Part shown: positions 1 through 6,594 of the stretch, piece after piece
Numbering within the stretch: position 1 is the stretch's first letter
How the letters are laid out: the number at the start of each line of letters is the position of its first letter
DNA from: a virus
Length of the DNA stretch: 35,766 nucleotides
Virus record (IMG/VR): IMGVR_UViG_3300032020_000031
Span: 1-35,766 of that record
Strand: one strand, 5' to 3'
The notes under the pieces: model-generated
The model's database searches: none
What the model was told of the DNA's origin: nothing
Seen by the model: only the letters and a program-made list of their open reading frames with translations
Made by a program: the position numbers and the translations under genes

Positions 1-155
1 CCCTCGCGGTGGACGACCTTGTCGACCTTGATGAACTCCTGCGGCTTCCTGCGCCTCTTGCCGTTCTGGGTCTCCATCGTCTTCCAGAAGACGGCGAGGG
101 CGGTCTCCTGATCCCTGATCCCCTTGCCGACGACGGAATGCGTGAGGGACTTCAC
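1..155 (-). CDS. ParB-like protein, N-terminal part (gene crosses the circular junction)
   Basis: This is the first 51 codons of the ParB-like gene whose body is at 34064-35766. The start is GTG at 155, which overlaps the TGA of the upstream multi-HTH gene as GTGA. The leader residues are MKSLTHSVVG..., and the Met that looks like a start in the distal copy (METQNGKRRR) becomes residue 27. At the very edge this copy encodes HREG where the distal copy has HRDG, a small difference consistent with variation at contig ends. The full protein would be about 582 residues. Confidence 0.8.
   Translation of the reverse strand, partial: MKSLTHSVVGKGIRDQETALAVFWKTMETQNGKRRRKPQEFIKVDKVVHRE
4..108. repeat. 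Terminal direct repeat, copy 1 (circular-genome overlap)
   Basis: Positions 4-108 match 35661-35765 exactly over 105 bp. The flanks differ: bases 1-3 and base 109 do not match the corresponding bases at the far end. Joining the copies restores one continuous ParB-like reading frame, so this is most simply the overlap of a circular genome. The edge mismatches may be strain variation or assembly noise. A true short terminal repeat is less likely but not excluded. Confidence 0.9.
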
Positions 156-1273
156 TGCACCACCCCCAGGGAGATGGTGACACTGACTTTGATCCCCGGA
201 ATCGCGTTGAGTTCGGCGAGCATCTTGGCGAGCCCGGCGAAGGGGTCGGGCAGGGCAGGCGGAGACGCAGACTTGCCCCAGCCAGTGGCGGGACTCGCCA
301 TTTCCTCCGGTGTCGGCCCCCTCCAGGCGGAAGGCACGGGAGCCCTCCGCGGGATGATCCCTTCTTGGATCAGGCGGGATGCGATTTTCTCGACCGAGGA
401 GAGATCTAATCCTAGTTCATCCGCGATTTGTCCGTTGCTCTTGCCGGCGGCGCGCCCTTCGATGAGCGCCTGGTCGCGCTGCCGCAGGACCTCTTCCGGA
501 ACGTGCCACTCGCCGTGAGGGTGCGTGATAGATTCGATCGCCCCCTTGTCGATCAACTCTTGGATGCATGCGGCCGCGACGTTCTGGCTCAGTCCGAGTT
601 CCTTCGCGATATCGCTCCTCTTGAGACCTTTCTCGCGGAGACGCTTGATGTCCTCGTAATATGAAGAGTGGGAGACACGGAGAACAGAAGGGCGCTGCTT
701 GTATTGCAACTCACCTTTCTTGATGAGTATCGTTATCCTCTTCGCCACCGCCTTCCTATTGAGACCGAGTTCAACGCACATCTCTTTGGTCGTGTGATCG
801 GGATAGAGTTGCTTGATCCGCTTGTCGATTGAGGCGTCCGCCGTGACCTTCGGTCGTCCGGGACTGACGAGCGTCTTCAGGTGCACGCGCCGCCTGTGCA
901 TCAAGAGGCTCTGCGCCGTGCCGAAGACCTTGTCGCACTCCGTGCAGGAAAACTTCTTTGGCCGGGCCGGCTCCGTCTCCTCGGCCTTCTCCGGCGGTAG
1001 TGGCTCGGGGATGACCTCGATTGTCTCCGGGGTCTGCCCGTTGAGCACCTGCTCTCCTTTCGCAGTGATCATCCAAAAGAGGAGATTGTCCATTGTCCGC
1101 GGGCGGACCATCCCGCCGACCTCCAATGCCATGAGGGTGCGTTGGACGAGGTCCACTTCTTTCTTTGCTTCCCTCGCAAGTCTGACCGTTGAGATTCCGT
1201 TGAGCCCCTTGAACTCCCGGACGATGCTCAGGAGTTTGACTTGCAGGGCGTCGGGCGGCTGCGCGTCGGTCAT
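152..1273 (-). CDS. Multi-HTH DNA-binding protein with C2H2 zinc finger
   Basis: 373 residues. An N-terminal winged-helix-like segment (about 10-80) is followed by a C2H2 finger with C110, C113, H126 and H131 (spacing C-x2-C-x12-H-x4-H, motif FSCTECDKVF). Three further HTH-like units follow at about 150-188, 205-247 and 265-308 (for example DIAKELGLSQNVAAACIQEL and QIADELGLDLSSVEKIASRL). The C-terminus is Pro/Ala-rich. The ATG overlaps the upstream stop, and the gene is followed by the ParB-like gene with a GTGA overlap. It probably binds DNA at several sites; a role in replication initiation, partition or transcription control is inference. No catalytic motif was seen. Confidence 0.85.
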   Translation of the reverse strand: MTDAQPPDALQVKLLSIVREFKGLNGISTVRLAREAKKEVDLVQRTLMALEVGGMVRPRTMDNLLFWMITAKGEQVLNGQTPETIEVIPEPLPPEKAEETEPARPKKFSCTECDKVFGTAQSLLMHRRRVHLKTLVSPGRPKVTADASIDKRIKQLYPDHTTKEMCVELGLNRKAVAKRITILIKKGELQYKQRPSVLRVSHSSYYEDIKRLREKGLKRSDIAKELGLSQNVAAACIQELIDKGAIESITHPHGEWHVPEEVLRQRDQALIEGRAAGKSNGQIADELGLDLSSVEKIASRLIQEGIIPRRAPVPSAWRGPTPEEMASPATGWGKSASPPALPDPFAGLAKMLAELNAIPGIKVSVTISLGVVQ

Positions 1274-1533
1274 CGCCGGGCCTCCTCCTTTCTCTCTCTC
1301 TCGTTTGGTTTGTAGACGCCAACCTCTGCATCTTTCGCGGGTGGCGGTAGGTCCCTTTCCTTCCTCAGCTCCTCTATCATCCGACTGGCATAGTGCATCG
1401 GTTCGTTCATCGCGTAGAATTGTGCGACCCCGAGCACAGCCATGATCTCGGGATAGGTGTAGCCCGACTCTTTCAAGGATGAAACGATTTCGACTCCCTT
1501 TGAGACGAGATCGTAACTTGTTTTTTCGGTCAT
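1270..1533 (-). CDS. Small charged protein of unknown function
   Basis: 87 residues starting MTEKTSYDLV. The ATG at 1533 overlaps the upstream TGA as ATGA, which fixes the start although the frame stays open further upstream. The middle is helical (SLKESGYTYPEIMAVLGVAQ) and the C-terminus is rich in Lys, Arg and Glu. The segment YPEIMAVLGVAQFYA loosely resembles an HTH recognition region, but that is not enough to name a fold. It sits between a Cys-rich protein and the multi-HTH protein in one operon. Confidence 0.7.
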   Translation of the reverse strand: MTEKTSYDLVSKGVEIVSSLKESGYTYPEIMAVLGVAQFYAMNEPMHYASRMIEELRKERDLPPPAKDAEVGVYKPNERERKEEARR

Positions 1534-1880
1534 CGCGGCCGCCTCCCGAAGTACTTCTCCCTCGCCTTGTTTAGCGCCGTCTGCCTCCGCGAATCGATGC
1601 GGGATCGTGGGACCTGCCTCGCCACCTCGTCCCCGCGCAAGAACTCTTTCTTCACGAAGCTCGCGCATGGGACGCACGACTCGCACGATATCGTCCTGTA
1701 AGTGATCCCCGGCGGGCAGCATCTCCCGATCATCGCTTTGCACCCTTCGGCCGATTCGGCCGTCTCGCAATAGTCGCAGCAATCCTTCCTTACGAATGCC
1801 ATATCATCACCCAGTTCTTCTTCGAAATTCAAAAGCTGGAAGCGGTTTGATGCCGGGCTGGGGCGGAGGGAGTGGATCAT
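1530..1880 (-). CDS. Cysteine-rich small protein
   Basis: 116 residues. A cluster of cysteines lies between about residues 34 and 72 (CCDYC, EGC, CCPPG, CESCVPC), suggesting one or two metal sites or an Fe-S cluster. The C-terminus is basic (NKAREKYFGRRPR). The ATG at 1880 overlaps the previous stop as ATGA. A second ATG at 1802 (MAFVRKDCC) behind a GGGTGATG sequence is an alternative start that keeps the whole Cys region. I do not recognise the family. Confidence 0.7.
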   Translation of the reverse strand: MIHSLRPSPASNRFQLLNFEEELGDDMAFVRKDCCDYCETAESAEGCKAMIGRCCPPGITYRTISCESCVPCASFVKKEFLRGDEVARQVPRSRIDSRRQTALNKAREKYFGRRPR

Positions 1881-2020
1881 CGGTTCACCGCCGCCGCATC
1901 TGGTACCGGAATCTCGACCCAGTACGGTTCCGCTCCGTCGATCGACATCAATACGGACGCGTTCCCGGACCTGTCGATGATGATCATGTGAGTCTCGATG
2001 GTCACACAGAGATCCGTCAC
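1877..2020 (-). CDS. Small hypothetical protein
   Basis: 47 residues beginning MTDLCVTIET. It starts at GTG 2020, overlapping the TGA of the ribbon-helix-helix gene as GTGA, and its own TGA overlaps the next ATG. The sequence looks like a short beta-rich domain (HMIIIDRSGNASVLMSIDG). No family was recognised; support comes from the tight overlaps on both sides. Confidence 0.6.
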   Translation of the reverse strand: MTDLCVTIETHMIIIDRSGNASVLMSIDGAEPYWVEIPVPDAAAVNR

Positions 2021-2475
2021 CGCGTCACCTTCCCGGCGTTTTCAGTCAACCATGCGAGCGCTTCCGCCGCGCTCTTGAAGTCGCACTCGGCGAGGACGTC
2101 CGACCGGGACTCGAGCCAACTGAGGAGTTGCGGAGGCGTCCGCTTCACCCTCGCCTGAGCTTCCAAGAATCTGAGGCGCGCGTCGGTCGAGTCGACGCGG
2201 ACCTTGGCGAGCGCCTCGTCCTGCTCTTCAAGCGCCATGAGCTTTTTCTCTGCTTCGAGCAGTGCTTCCTTCAGTCCCCGGACCTGCGCCCTCGTCTCTT
2301 TCTTGCGGTAGTCGATGACGTCCGCTCCGATCCCGTTGAGGGCGACCATGATCGCATGCGTCACGAACTCCGAGGCATCGGGCACGGTGTCGAGTCTGAT
2401 CGTGACCTCGAGGGGGAGGTAGAACGAACGTGTCTCCCCGCCACCTGGATACTTACGTTTACGGCCTCGGCGCAA
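2017..2475 (-). CDS. Ribbon-helix-helix-like regulator with coiled-coil tail
   Basis: 152 residues. A basic N-terminus (RRGRKRKY) precedes a strand and two helices (ETRSFYLPLEVTIRLD, then SEFVTHAIMVAL) that fit a ribbon-helix-helix fold, followed by a Glu/Lys/Ala-rich coiled coil at about 65-105 and a C-terminal helical segment. The start is TTG at 2475 behind a GGGGGTGA Shine-Dalgarno sequence; an in-frame TGA lies three codons upstream, so no earlier start is possible. An AT-rich promoter with repeated half-sites lies just upstream, suggesting autoregulation. Confidence 0.75.
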   Translation of the reverse strand: MRRGRKRKYPGGGETRSFYLPLEVTIRLDTVPDASEFVTHAIMVALNGIGADVIDYRKKETRAQVRGLKEALLEAEKKLMALEEQDEALAKVRVDSTDARLRFLEAQARVKRTPPQLLSWLESRSDVLAECDFKSAAEALAWLTENAGKVTR

Positions 2476-2665
2476 TGCTCTTCACCCCCGCGTTGGCCGC
2501 CGGTCTCCATGCCTTTAATTTTCTAATAGAAAATTCCAGATTAATATATATTAGAAAATTCGATACGTTACCTTCCTTCTTTCCTTCTCCATCTGAAACG
2601 ACGGTAGATATCCAAAACTCTCGCCACCCGCCGTCGACGGTCGGATAGAAGACGGGCAGCCTCAT
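2459..2665 (-). CDS. Possible small protein overlapping the RHH promoter
   Basis: 68 residues starting MRLPVFYPTV. The ATG overlaps the stop of the upstream zinc-ribbon gene as ATGA, which argues it is translated. However its second half reads through the AT-rich operator and into the first codons of the RHH-like gene, so the true product may be shorter or the frame may be fortuitous. No domain was recognised. Confidence 0.35.
   Translation of the reverse strand: MRLPVFYPTVDGGWREFWISTVVSDGEGKKEGNVSNFLIYINLEFSIRKLKAWRPAANAGVKSIAPRP
2519..2562 (-). promoter_or_regulatory. AT-rich promoter/operator for the RHH-like gene
   Basis: An AT-rich island in otherwise GC-rich DNA. It contains a perfect inverted repeat AATTTTCT-AAT-AGAAAATT and a second copy of TAGAAAATTC in direct orientation, flanking TAATATATATTA, which would serve as TATA box for the minus strand. 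The expected transcription start lies about 25 nt downstream and about 50 nt before the TTG at 2475. Three half-sites around a TATA box is the layout expected for an autoregulated ribbon-helix-helix repressor. Confidence 0.6.
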
Positions 2666-2880
2666 TTACCTGTCCTCCTGAGGGCGGCGAGCGCAGGGGC
2701 GTATTGTACTTCCCACTTTCGATACTCATCGCTATCAAAGAAAACGAAGTGGCCGACGTCGAGATGGACCTGCCCCCGCTTCTCGTGTCCGTGAACGAAG
2801 AGAAGACCATTGCCTTCAGGCTTGGTCATCCAATCGGCCTTCTCGGCCGGTTTCCCGCAGACGGGGCAGATCTCAGTCAA
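2662..2880 (-). CDS. Small zinc-ribbon-like protein
   Basis: 72 residues beginning MTEICPVCGK. One CPVC knuckle sits at the N-terminus; His residues (FVHGHEKRGQVHLDVGHF) could complete a metal site. The start is TTG at 2880, which overlaps the TGA of the upstream gene as TTGA. It resembles the 112-residue protein at 32471-32809 in having a Cys knuckle plus a segment ending in GHFV before an acidic stretch, so the two may be distant relatives. Confidence 0.65.
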   Translation of the reverse strand: MTEICPVCGKPAEKADWMTKPEGNGLLFVHGHEKRGQVHLDVGHFVFFDSDEYRKWEVQYAPALAALRRTGK

Positions 2881-3074
2881 GGCTTTCCCTCCTGGAAGAG
2901 GGCCGAGGCCTCGGCCCACAGTCTCTCTCTGCACTTGGGACAGGCTTTCTTCACGAACCGCCTAGACCGAGCTCCCACTCCGACGAAGAGCACGATGCTC
3001 GTCCAACCGTCATGATGGCTCAGATTGGATTCTGCCCAGCAATACGAGCAACGGTGCGCATAGCTCGGCGCCAT
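2877..3074 (-). CDS. Small zinc-ribbon protein
   Basis: 65 residues beginning MAPSYAHRCS. Two Cys pairs (CSYC near residue 9 and CPKC near residue 46) make a treble-clef or zinc-ribbon fold likely. The ATG at 3074 overlaps the methyltransferase stop as TGATG. It is one of several tiny zinc proteins in this genome. Nucleic-acid or protein binding is inferred from the fold only. Confidence 0.7.
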   Translation of the reverse strand: MAPSYAHRCSYCWAESNLSHHDGWTSIVLFVGVGARSRRFVKKACPKCRERLWAEASALFQEGKP

Positions 3075-3646
3075 CAGGGATCCGCCCCCTCGAATCGTTC
3101 GAGCGTCTCCCTCTTCCGCCACACGCTCAGGGCTCTGATGTTCGTGTATCCTCCGATCGTGCATACGCCGACGATCGCGATCGGACAGAGGCGCTTCTTA
3201 TGGGCGTTCTCGACCGGTATTTGCCACGGGATAAGTCGGTGCAGCAGAGCGACCAGACCGCCAGGCTCGCATACCCGGGCGGCCTCGTTCATCACCCGCG
3301 GGATGTTGCAGTAGTCGAGATCGTAGAGCCGTCTCGCCTCGAGCTCGGAGTATGGGGGGTCGAGCATCACGAAGTCGAACGACTCGTCATCGAGCGGAAG
3401 TTGCTCGCAATTGGCAACGATATCGGGCTTCGTCTCCGGGTTGATATCCACCGTGGTCCCGCTGCGGTCCTTCAAGGAACCGGAGAAGAGCCAGAGACGA
3501 TTGCTTCCCCAATAGCCCTTGCGTTTCATCCGCGGCAGAAGACCTCGAGGAAACGCTCCCGGGAATCCATTATTCGGCGGGGAGAGCGCCCAGATGTCCC
3601 GGTGGTAGGGCCAAGGCGGAGACCCTTTCGGGCGTCGGTTGCTCAA
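3074..3646 (-). CDS. DNA methyltransferase-like protein (class I SAM fold)
   Basis: 190 residues. The catalytic motif DPPY is at 96-99 (FDFVMLDPPYSE), typical of N6-adenine or N4-cytosine amino-methyltransferases. An upstream VDINPE (around D67) fits the acidic SAM-binding loop, and a Gly-rich LLPRMKRKGYWGSNR region precedes it. It is short and has no obvious target-recognition domain. The start is TTG at 3646 with TTGA overlap to the previous gene. It probably modifies virus DNA against host restriction; the specificity is unknown. Confidence 0.75.
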   Translation of the reverse strand: MSNRRPKGSPPWPYHRDIWALSPPNNGFPGAFPRGLLPRMKRKGYWGSNRLWLFSGSLKDRSGTTVDINPETKPDIVANCEQLPLDDESFDFVMLDPPYSELEARRLYDLDYCNIPRVMNEAARVCEPGGLVALLHRLIPWQIPVENAHKKRLCPIAIVGVCTIGGYTNIRALSVWRKRETLERFEGADP

Positions 3647-3780
3647 GGGTTCGCCCCCTCGAGGCGGAGCTCACGCTCGTCACCGATCGCGATGACTTCC
3701 CCGCTGAGGGCCTTCCTCATGCGGTCCGCTTGGTCCCTCAGCTCCGAGCCATACCCGTGACGCGTCCAAAACGCTTTTAT
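3643..3780 (-). CDS. Small charged protein with non-canonical start
   Basis: The peptide following the integrase reads IKAFWTRHGY... to ...ELRLEGANP (45 residues from ATA 3780). The frame has no ATG, GTG or TTG before Met21 at 3720. The ATA codon overlaps the integrase TAA as ATAA, matching the ATGA/GTGA/TTGA overlaps used throughout the genome, and AGGA lies about 6 nt upstream. The conservative alternative is initiation at ATG 3720 (25 residues). The function is unknown. Confidence 0.45.
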   Translation of the reverse strand: MKAFWTRHGYGSELRDQADRMRKALSGEVIAIGDERELRLEGANP

Positions 3781-4709
3781 GTCGTCCTGACCGACTGGAT
3801 GAGGTCGGAGGGACACAGACTGTCCTGCGCCTCCCTCATCTCCTGCGCCGAGATCCCGATGTACGACCGGAACGTCTGGTCTATGCGCTCGTGACCCATC
3901 AACGCGGCGATCGTTCCGAGGTCCGTTCGGGCTCTGTGATGTCTGTTCCCGAATGTCCTTCGCCCGTCGTGCGGTCGGAAGTAGACCCCTGCCAGGTTCG
4001 ACACCTTCGTTATCCTTCGCAGCACCACTTCGTAGGTCATCGGCACAATCGTCCGTCTTCGCGCGTCCTCTCTGATCAGCAGCAAGACCGGATCCTTCCG
4101 GTATCGCTCCGTCAGCTGCCGCCGGTGCTTTGTGTACTCGAGGAGCGGCCCGTAGGTGGCGCGGGACATGACCATCAGGCGCATCTTCCCTCCTCTGCGC
4201 CCCTTCGAGCGGATCACGCTCTGACCGGTCGCGAGCAGCTGCTCGGCGTTCCTCGTCGTCAGTCGGAGCATGTCTATCGCCCGCAGCCCGTCGTCGACCG
4301 CGAGGCTGAAGATCAGTTCGTGCTCGACCCCGAGGCCTCGGGCCGCGTGCCGGCAGTCCTCGACCTGCCGCTCGACGAGGAAGATCCCGTCCGTCTTCGC
4401 CCGCTGCTTTGCCGAGATCCTCCACTTGCCCGCGTCCGCGTTCCCGCTCCACCGCAGGAAGGTCCTCGTCACCGATGCCTTGATCGCCACCGTCGTCTCG
4501 CTCCCTCCGAATCTCGACTCTAAGCGTATCATCTCCTTCAGTCCGATCTTCTTCGGATCCTTGAAGCCGAGCAGCTCCCCGGCCTGCTCCAGCCACATTC
4601 GATACAGGTACGCCGACCTCTTTGCCAATGTCGGCGACACGTCGTCCAGATATGCCCTCAGAGCCCTGTGATAGGGACCCTTGAGCTTGTAGGGCATCTC
4701 CGCTTTCAC
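3777..4709 (-). CDS. int: Tyrosine recombinase / integrase
   Basis: 310 residues. The N-terminal part (about 10-90) is a core-binding-like helical domain. The catalytic domain shows R143 (DDGLRAIDMLRLT), H247-x-x-R250 (RPHDGRRTF), H273 (MGHERID) and the nucleophile Y283 (FRSYIGIS), so all key residues are present apart from the lysine, which I place only tentatively near 169-175. It should catalyse site-specific integration and excision at an attP not identified here. The start is GTG at 4709, overlapping a 13-codon leader ORF as GTGA; ATG at 4697 is an alternative. Confidence 0.93.
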   Translation of the reverse strand: MKAEMPYKLKGPYHRALRAYLDDVSPTLAKRSAYLYRMWLEQAGELLGFKDPKKIGLKEMIRLESRFGGSETTVAIKASVTRTFLRWSGNADAGKWRISAKQRAKTDGIFLVERQVEDCRHAARGLGVEHELIFSLAVDDGLRAIDMLRLTTRNAEQLLATGQSVIRSKGRRGGKMRLMVMSRATYGPLLEYTKHRRQLTERYRKDPVLLLIREDARRRTIVPMTYEVVLRRITKVSNLAGVYFRPHDGRRTFGNRHHRARTDLGTIAALMGHERIDQTFRSYIGISAQEMREAQDSLCPSDLIQSVRTT

Positions 4710-4747
4710 AGATACGCCCCGTCCTTTTTACACTTGTCGTCACGCAT
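4706..4747 (-). CDS. Possible 13-residue leader peptide upstream of integrase
   Basis: A mini-ORF, MRDDKCKKDGAYL, begins at ATG 4747 behind GGGAGTGGG and ends in a TGA that overlaps the integrase GTG as GTGA. This would couple integrase translation to the leader, giving low-level expression. It is too short for coding statistics, so the evidence is only the Shine-Dalgarno sequence and the overlap. Confidence 0.35.
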   Translation of the reverse strand: MRDDKCKKDGAYL

Positions 4748-4792
4748 CCCACTCCCTTCTGCTCAGCTTTCCTCAGATGCTTTAGAGACTCT

Positions 4793-5200
4793 CTACAGCA
4801 TCTCCTTGAAGTCGTTCCACAGCGCCTCGACTGCGTAGTCGTACTCGCCGATCAGCACCGGATCCATGCCGGTGATCTTCGCCCGGCCCTGAACCCACCG
4901 CTTCAGTTCGACTTCCTTGGCGTTCGTCGTCTGATCCTTCTTCTTCGTCAGTACCCGTTCCATTGCGTCGTCCGTCAGCTTGATGACGAAGCGCCCTGCG
5001 CGGAAGACGTTCAGGTCCGGCTGTTCTTCGGTCTCCCTGGTCACGTCTGGTAGCAACCCGCCCTCGAGATCCTGCTGTCTCATTCTCTTCCTGACTTCGG
5101 CGGCAATCGGCTCTGCGAGCCCATGTGTTAAGGACTTCTCGATCTCCTTCTCCGCCGCCTTCGACGGGAACGGCACGGCAGGTCCTCCGTCGATGCTCAT
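4793..5200 (-). CDS. Hypothetical protein
   Basis: 135 residues from ATG 5200, preceded by GGAGAAG at a proper distance. The N-terminus is MSIDGGPAVP, followed by helical charged sequence and a region GRFVIKLTDDAMERVL. The frame is open up to 5257, but that extension overlaps the zinc-ribbon gene. I do not recognise the family. It lies between the integrase and a cluster of tiny genes. Confidence 0.7.
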   Translation of the reverse strand: MSIDGGPAVPFPSKAAEKEIEKSLTHGLAEPIAAEVRKRMRQQDLEGGLLPDVTRETEEQPDLNVFRAGRFVIKLTDDAMERVLTKKKDQTTNAKEVELKRWVQGRAKITGMDPVLIGEYDYAVEALWNDFKEML

Positions 5201-5220
5201 CGTGGTCTTCTCCTTCTTCT

Positions 5221-5367
5221 TCAGTTTCTCACCCCCTGCGGCATGATGAAGCCGCACTCCTTACACTTCAGAAAGCCGGCGTATCCGGCCGGCGCCTTCC
5301 TGATCTTGATAGACCCGCATAGGGGGCAGCACTTTCGCCGGCGAAAGAAAAAATCAGAGAGGGACAA
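5221..5367 (-). CDS. Small zinc-ribbon protein, TTG start
   Basis: 48 residues beginning MSLSDFFFRR. Two knuckles, CCPLC (13-17) and CKEC (35-38), form a classic zinc ribbon. The TTG at 5367 lies inside the end of the upstream gene and is preceded by a strong GGAGG three bases away with another GGAGG before it; no ATG is available. A palindrome of the putative parS-like family lies within this gene at 5332-5347. Confidence 0.7.
   Translation of the reverse strand: MSLSDFFFRRRKCCPLCGSIKIRKAPAGYAGFLKCKECGFIMPQGVRN
5332..5347. promoter_or_regulatory. Candidate ParB-binding palindrome (parS-like site 1)
   Basis: CTTTCGCCGGCGAAAG is a perfect 16-bp palindrome. It shares the 14-bp core TTTCGCCGGCGAAA with the copy at 35551 and closely matches three others. 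It sits inside a small gene, as parS sites often do. Binding by the virus ParB-like protein is inferred. Confidence 0.5.
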
Positions 5368-5527
5368 CGACCTCCCCCTCCGCGTGTTTGTGTTTCTTGA
5401 AGCGGAGTTCGACCGTTTCTAACCGTTCCAGCATCCTGTAGATGTTCTCGATCTCTCCGTTCAACTCCTTGTAGGCCTCATCTAGGTCCTTTTCCCACGG
5501 TTGTTTAGGTGTCGTTTCGTTTTCCAT
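5354..5527 (-). CDS. Small coiled-coil protein
   Basis: 57 residues starting MENETTPKQP. The middle (about 12-45) is a heptad-like acidic/basic helix (DEAYKELNGEIENIYRMLER). The ATG at 5527 directly follows the TGA at 5528-5530. No family was recognised; the length and coiled coil are typical of small archaeal-virus accessory proteins. Confidence 0.6.
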   Translation of the reverse strand: MENETTPKQPWEKDLDEAYKELNGEIENIYRMLERLETVELRFKKHKHAEGEVVVPL

Positions 5528-5689
5528 TCATTTCACCTCTATCGTCATCCGGACTTTCCTGCCATGTAACTTGATGCCCTCCGGAAGCGAGGCCTCCAGC
5601 GAATAGACCTTCTCGTTCTTCGCGCCGTAGAAGCCAGCGAACCACTTCTTCAGGTACATGCGCCCTTCGATGACGTACTTCTCCGTCAC
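5528..5689 (-). CDS. Small hypothetical protein
   Basis: 53 residues from GTG 5689, overlapping the TGA of the membrane peptide as GTGA. The sequence MTEKYVIEGR...VRMTIEVK looks like a compact beta-rich domain with alternating hydrophobic residues at both ends. The function is unknown. Confidence 0.6.
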   Translation of the reverse strand: MTEKYVIEGRMYLKKWFAGFYGAKNEKVYSLEASLPEGIKLHGRKVRMTIEVK

Positions 5690-5781
5690 AGCAGCACCCC
5701 CAGGACGAGCACCGCGTAGGTGATGATGATCAGCAAGCCGTAGGCCGGACCGAAGAATCGGTTGCAGAACTGTTCAGTCAT
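5686..5781 (-). CDS. Single-span membrane peptide
   Basis: 31 residues. A short polar N-terminus (MTEQFCNRFF) is followed by one hydrophobic segment (YGLLIIITYAVLVLGVLL) running to the C-terminus. The ATG at 5781 overlaps the end of the MazG-like gene by 8 nt. A small membrane effector or regulator is possible, but nothing shows its role. Confidence 0.55.
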   Translation of the reverse strand: MTEQFCNRFFGPAYGLLIIITYAVLVLGVLL

Positions 5782-6118
5782 CGAACAATGCCCCCAGTCC
5801 CTTCGCCGCTTCCTCTTCCGTGATGGCGGGCGGGTTTTCCTTCGTTGAGATTTCGGCTATCATCATGACGATATTGGCCACGTCCGCCGCTTCGCTCAGG
5901 GCGTCCGTGTCGCCTTCCGTTGGCCTCATTCTCTTGCCGCAAAAGGGACAGTCTCTCTGGACTATCCTCTCAAGTTCCTTCGTCTCTTCCTCCAACTTCT
6001 CGATGAGGAAGTTGATGGTGCAATCATCCCAGCCGCCCTTCCAATCGTTCTCTCGTAGTTCCCTCTCCATCGCCTCGGCGAAGGCAAGGACCGACGGCCT
6101 TAGTTTCAGTTTCGTCAC
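5774..6118 (-). CDS. MazG-like nucleotide pyrophosphohydrolase
   Basis: 114 residues. The helical pattern matches all-alpha NTP-PPases: acidic motif EEETKELE at 43-50 and ExxD at 76-79 (SEAADVANIVMMIAEI), which in the family coordinate Mg2+ for hydrolysing NTPs to NMP and PPi. A CPFC knuckle (57-60) lies in the loop between the two helices, an insertion that may add a metal site. Viral MazG proteins are thought to tune nucleotide or alarmone pools; that role is inferred here. The ATG overlaps the upstream stop. Confidence 0.7.
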   Translation of the reverse strand: MTKLKLRPSVLAFAEAMERELRENDWKGGWDDCTINFLIEKLEEETKELERIVQRDCPFCGKRMRPTEGDTDALSEAADVANIVMMIAEISTKENPPAITEEEAAKGLGALFDD

Positions 6119-6594
6119 GCCGGCGCCTCCTCCTTCTTCTCGACCGGCGCTAGCGTCCCTTTCAACCGCTTCTGCCTCGGCCTGGTGAAGCCCAATACGT
6201 CGTACTCGCGTTTACCATCCGGGAGATCTCCGATGCGTGGACAGGTCTTCACATGCAGGACTGTGTTCTCGTTCTCCGTGTTGGCATAGAACTTCTGATA
6301 GGCGATGTGCCTCGCCTCGTTCGAATTCGAGGCGGCGATGCTCTTGAAGACCGTCTGCAGGTCTATCGGCTCGAAGACGAGCTGCTTGACCGAACCGTCG
6401 GCACAGCCCTTGAGGTTCTCGAGGACCTGCTCGAACTCATCCTTCATCTCGGTGATTAGCTTCACCACAAAGGGGATCCCTACCGTAACGAAGTCCGGCG
6501 GCGACTTGATCGAGAGCAGCTTCACCTGCCCGCCCTCCACGGTCAGGCTGATGTGCTCGCCGGAAATCTCCACGGAGCTCTTGACGGTGATCAT
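6115..6594 (-). CDS. Hypothetical protein, accessory block
   Basis: 159 residues starting MITVKSSVEISGEHISLTVE. The N-terminal third is beta-rich, followed by a helix (TEMKDEFEQVLENLKG) and a mixed C-terminus ending in a Lys/Glu-rich tail. It overlaps both neighbours by 4 nt and directly follows the protein with an ATEKQ-type C-terminal motif. Co-action with that protein in DNA metabolism is only a guess from position. Confidence 0.6.
   Translation of the reverse strand: MITVKSSVEISGEHISLTVEGGQVKLLSIKSPPDFVTVGIPFVVKLITEMKDEFEQVLENLKGCADGSVKQLVFEPIDLQTVFKSIAASNSNEARHIAYQKFYANTENENTVLHVKTCPRIGDLPDGKREYDVLGFTRPRQKRLKGTLAPVEKKEEAPA

Noticed and set aside
3643-4752. A 369-codon minus-strand ORF overlapping the integrase
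   Set aside because: Most of it is an Arg/Gly/Asp-rich shadow in another frame of the integrase gene. Only its last 45 codons look like a protein and are reported separately.
4781-4795. The small palindrome AGAGACTCTCT upstream of the integrase as an attP core
   Set aside because: It is short and no second copy or arm-type repeats were found; without a host junction the att site cannot be placed.
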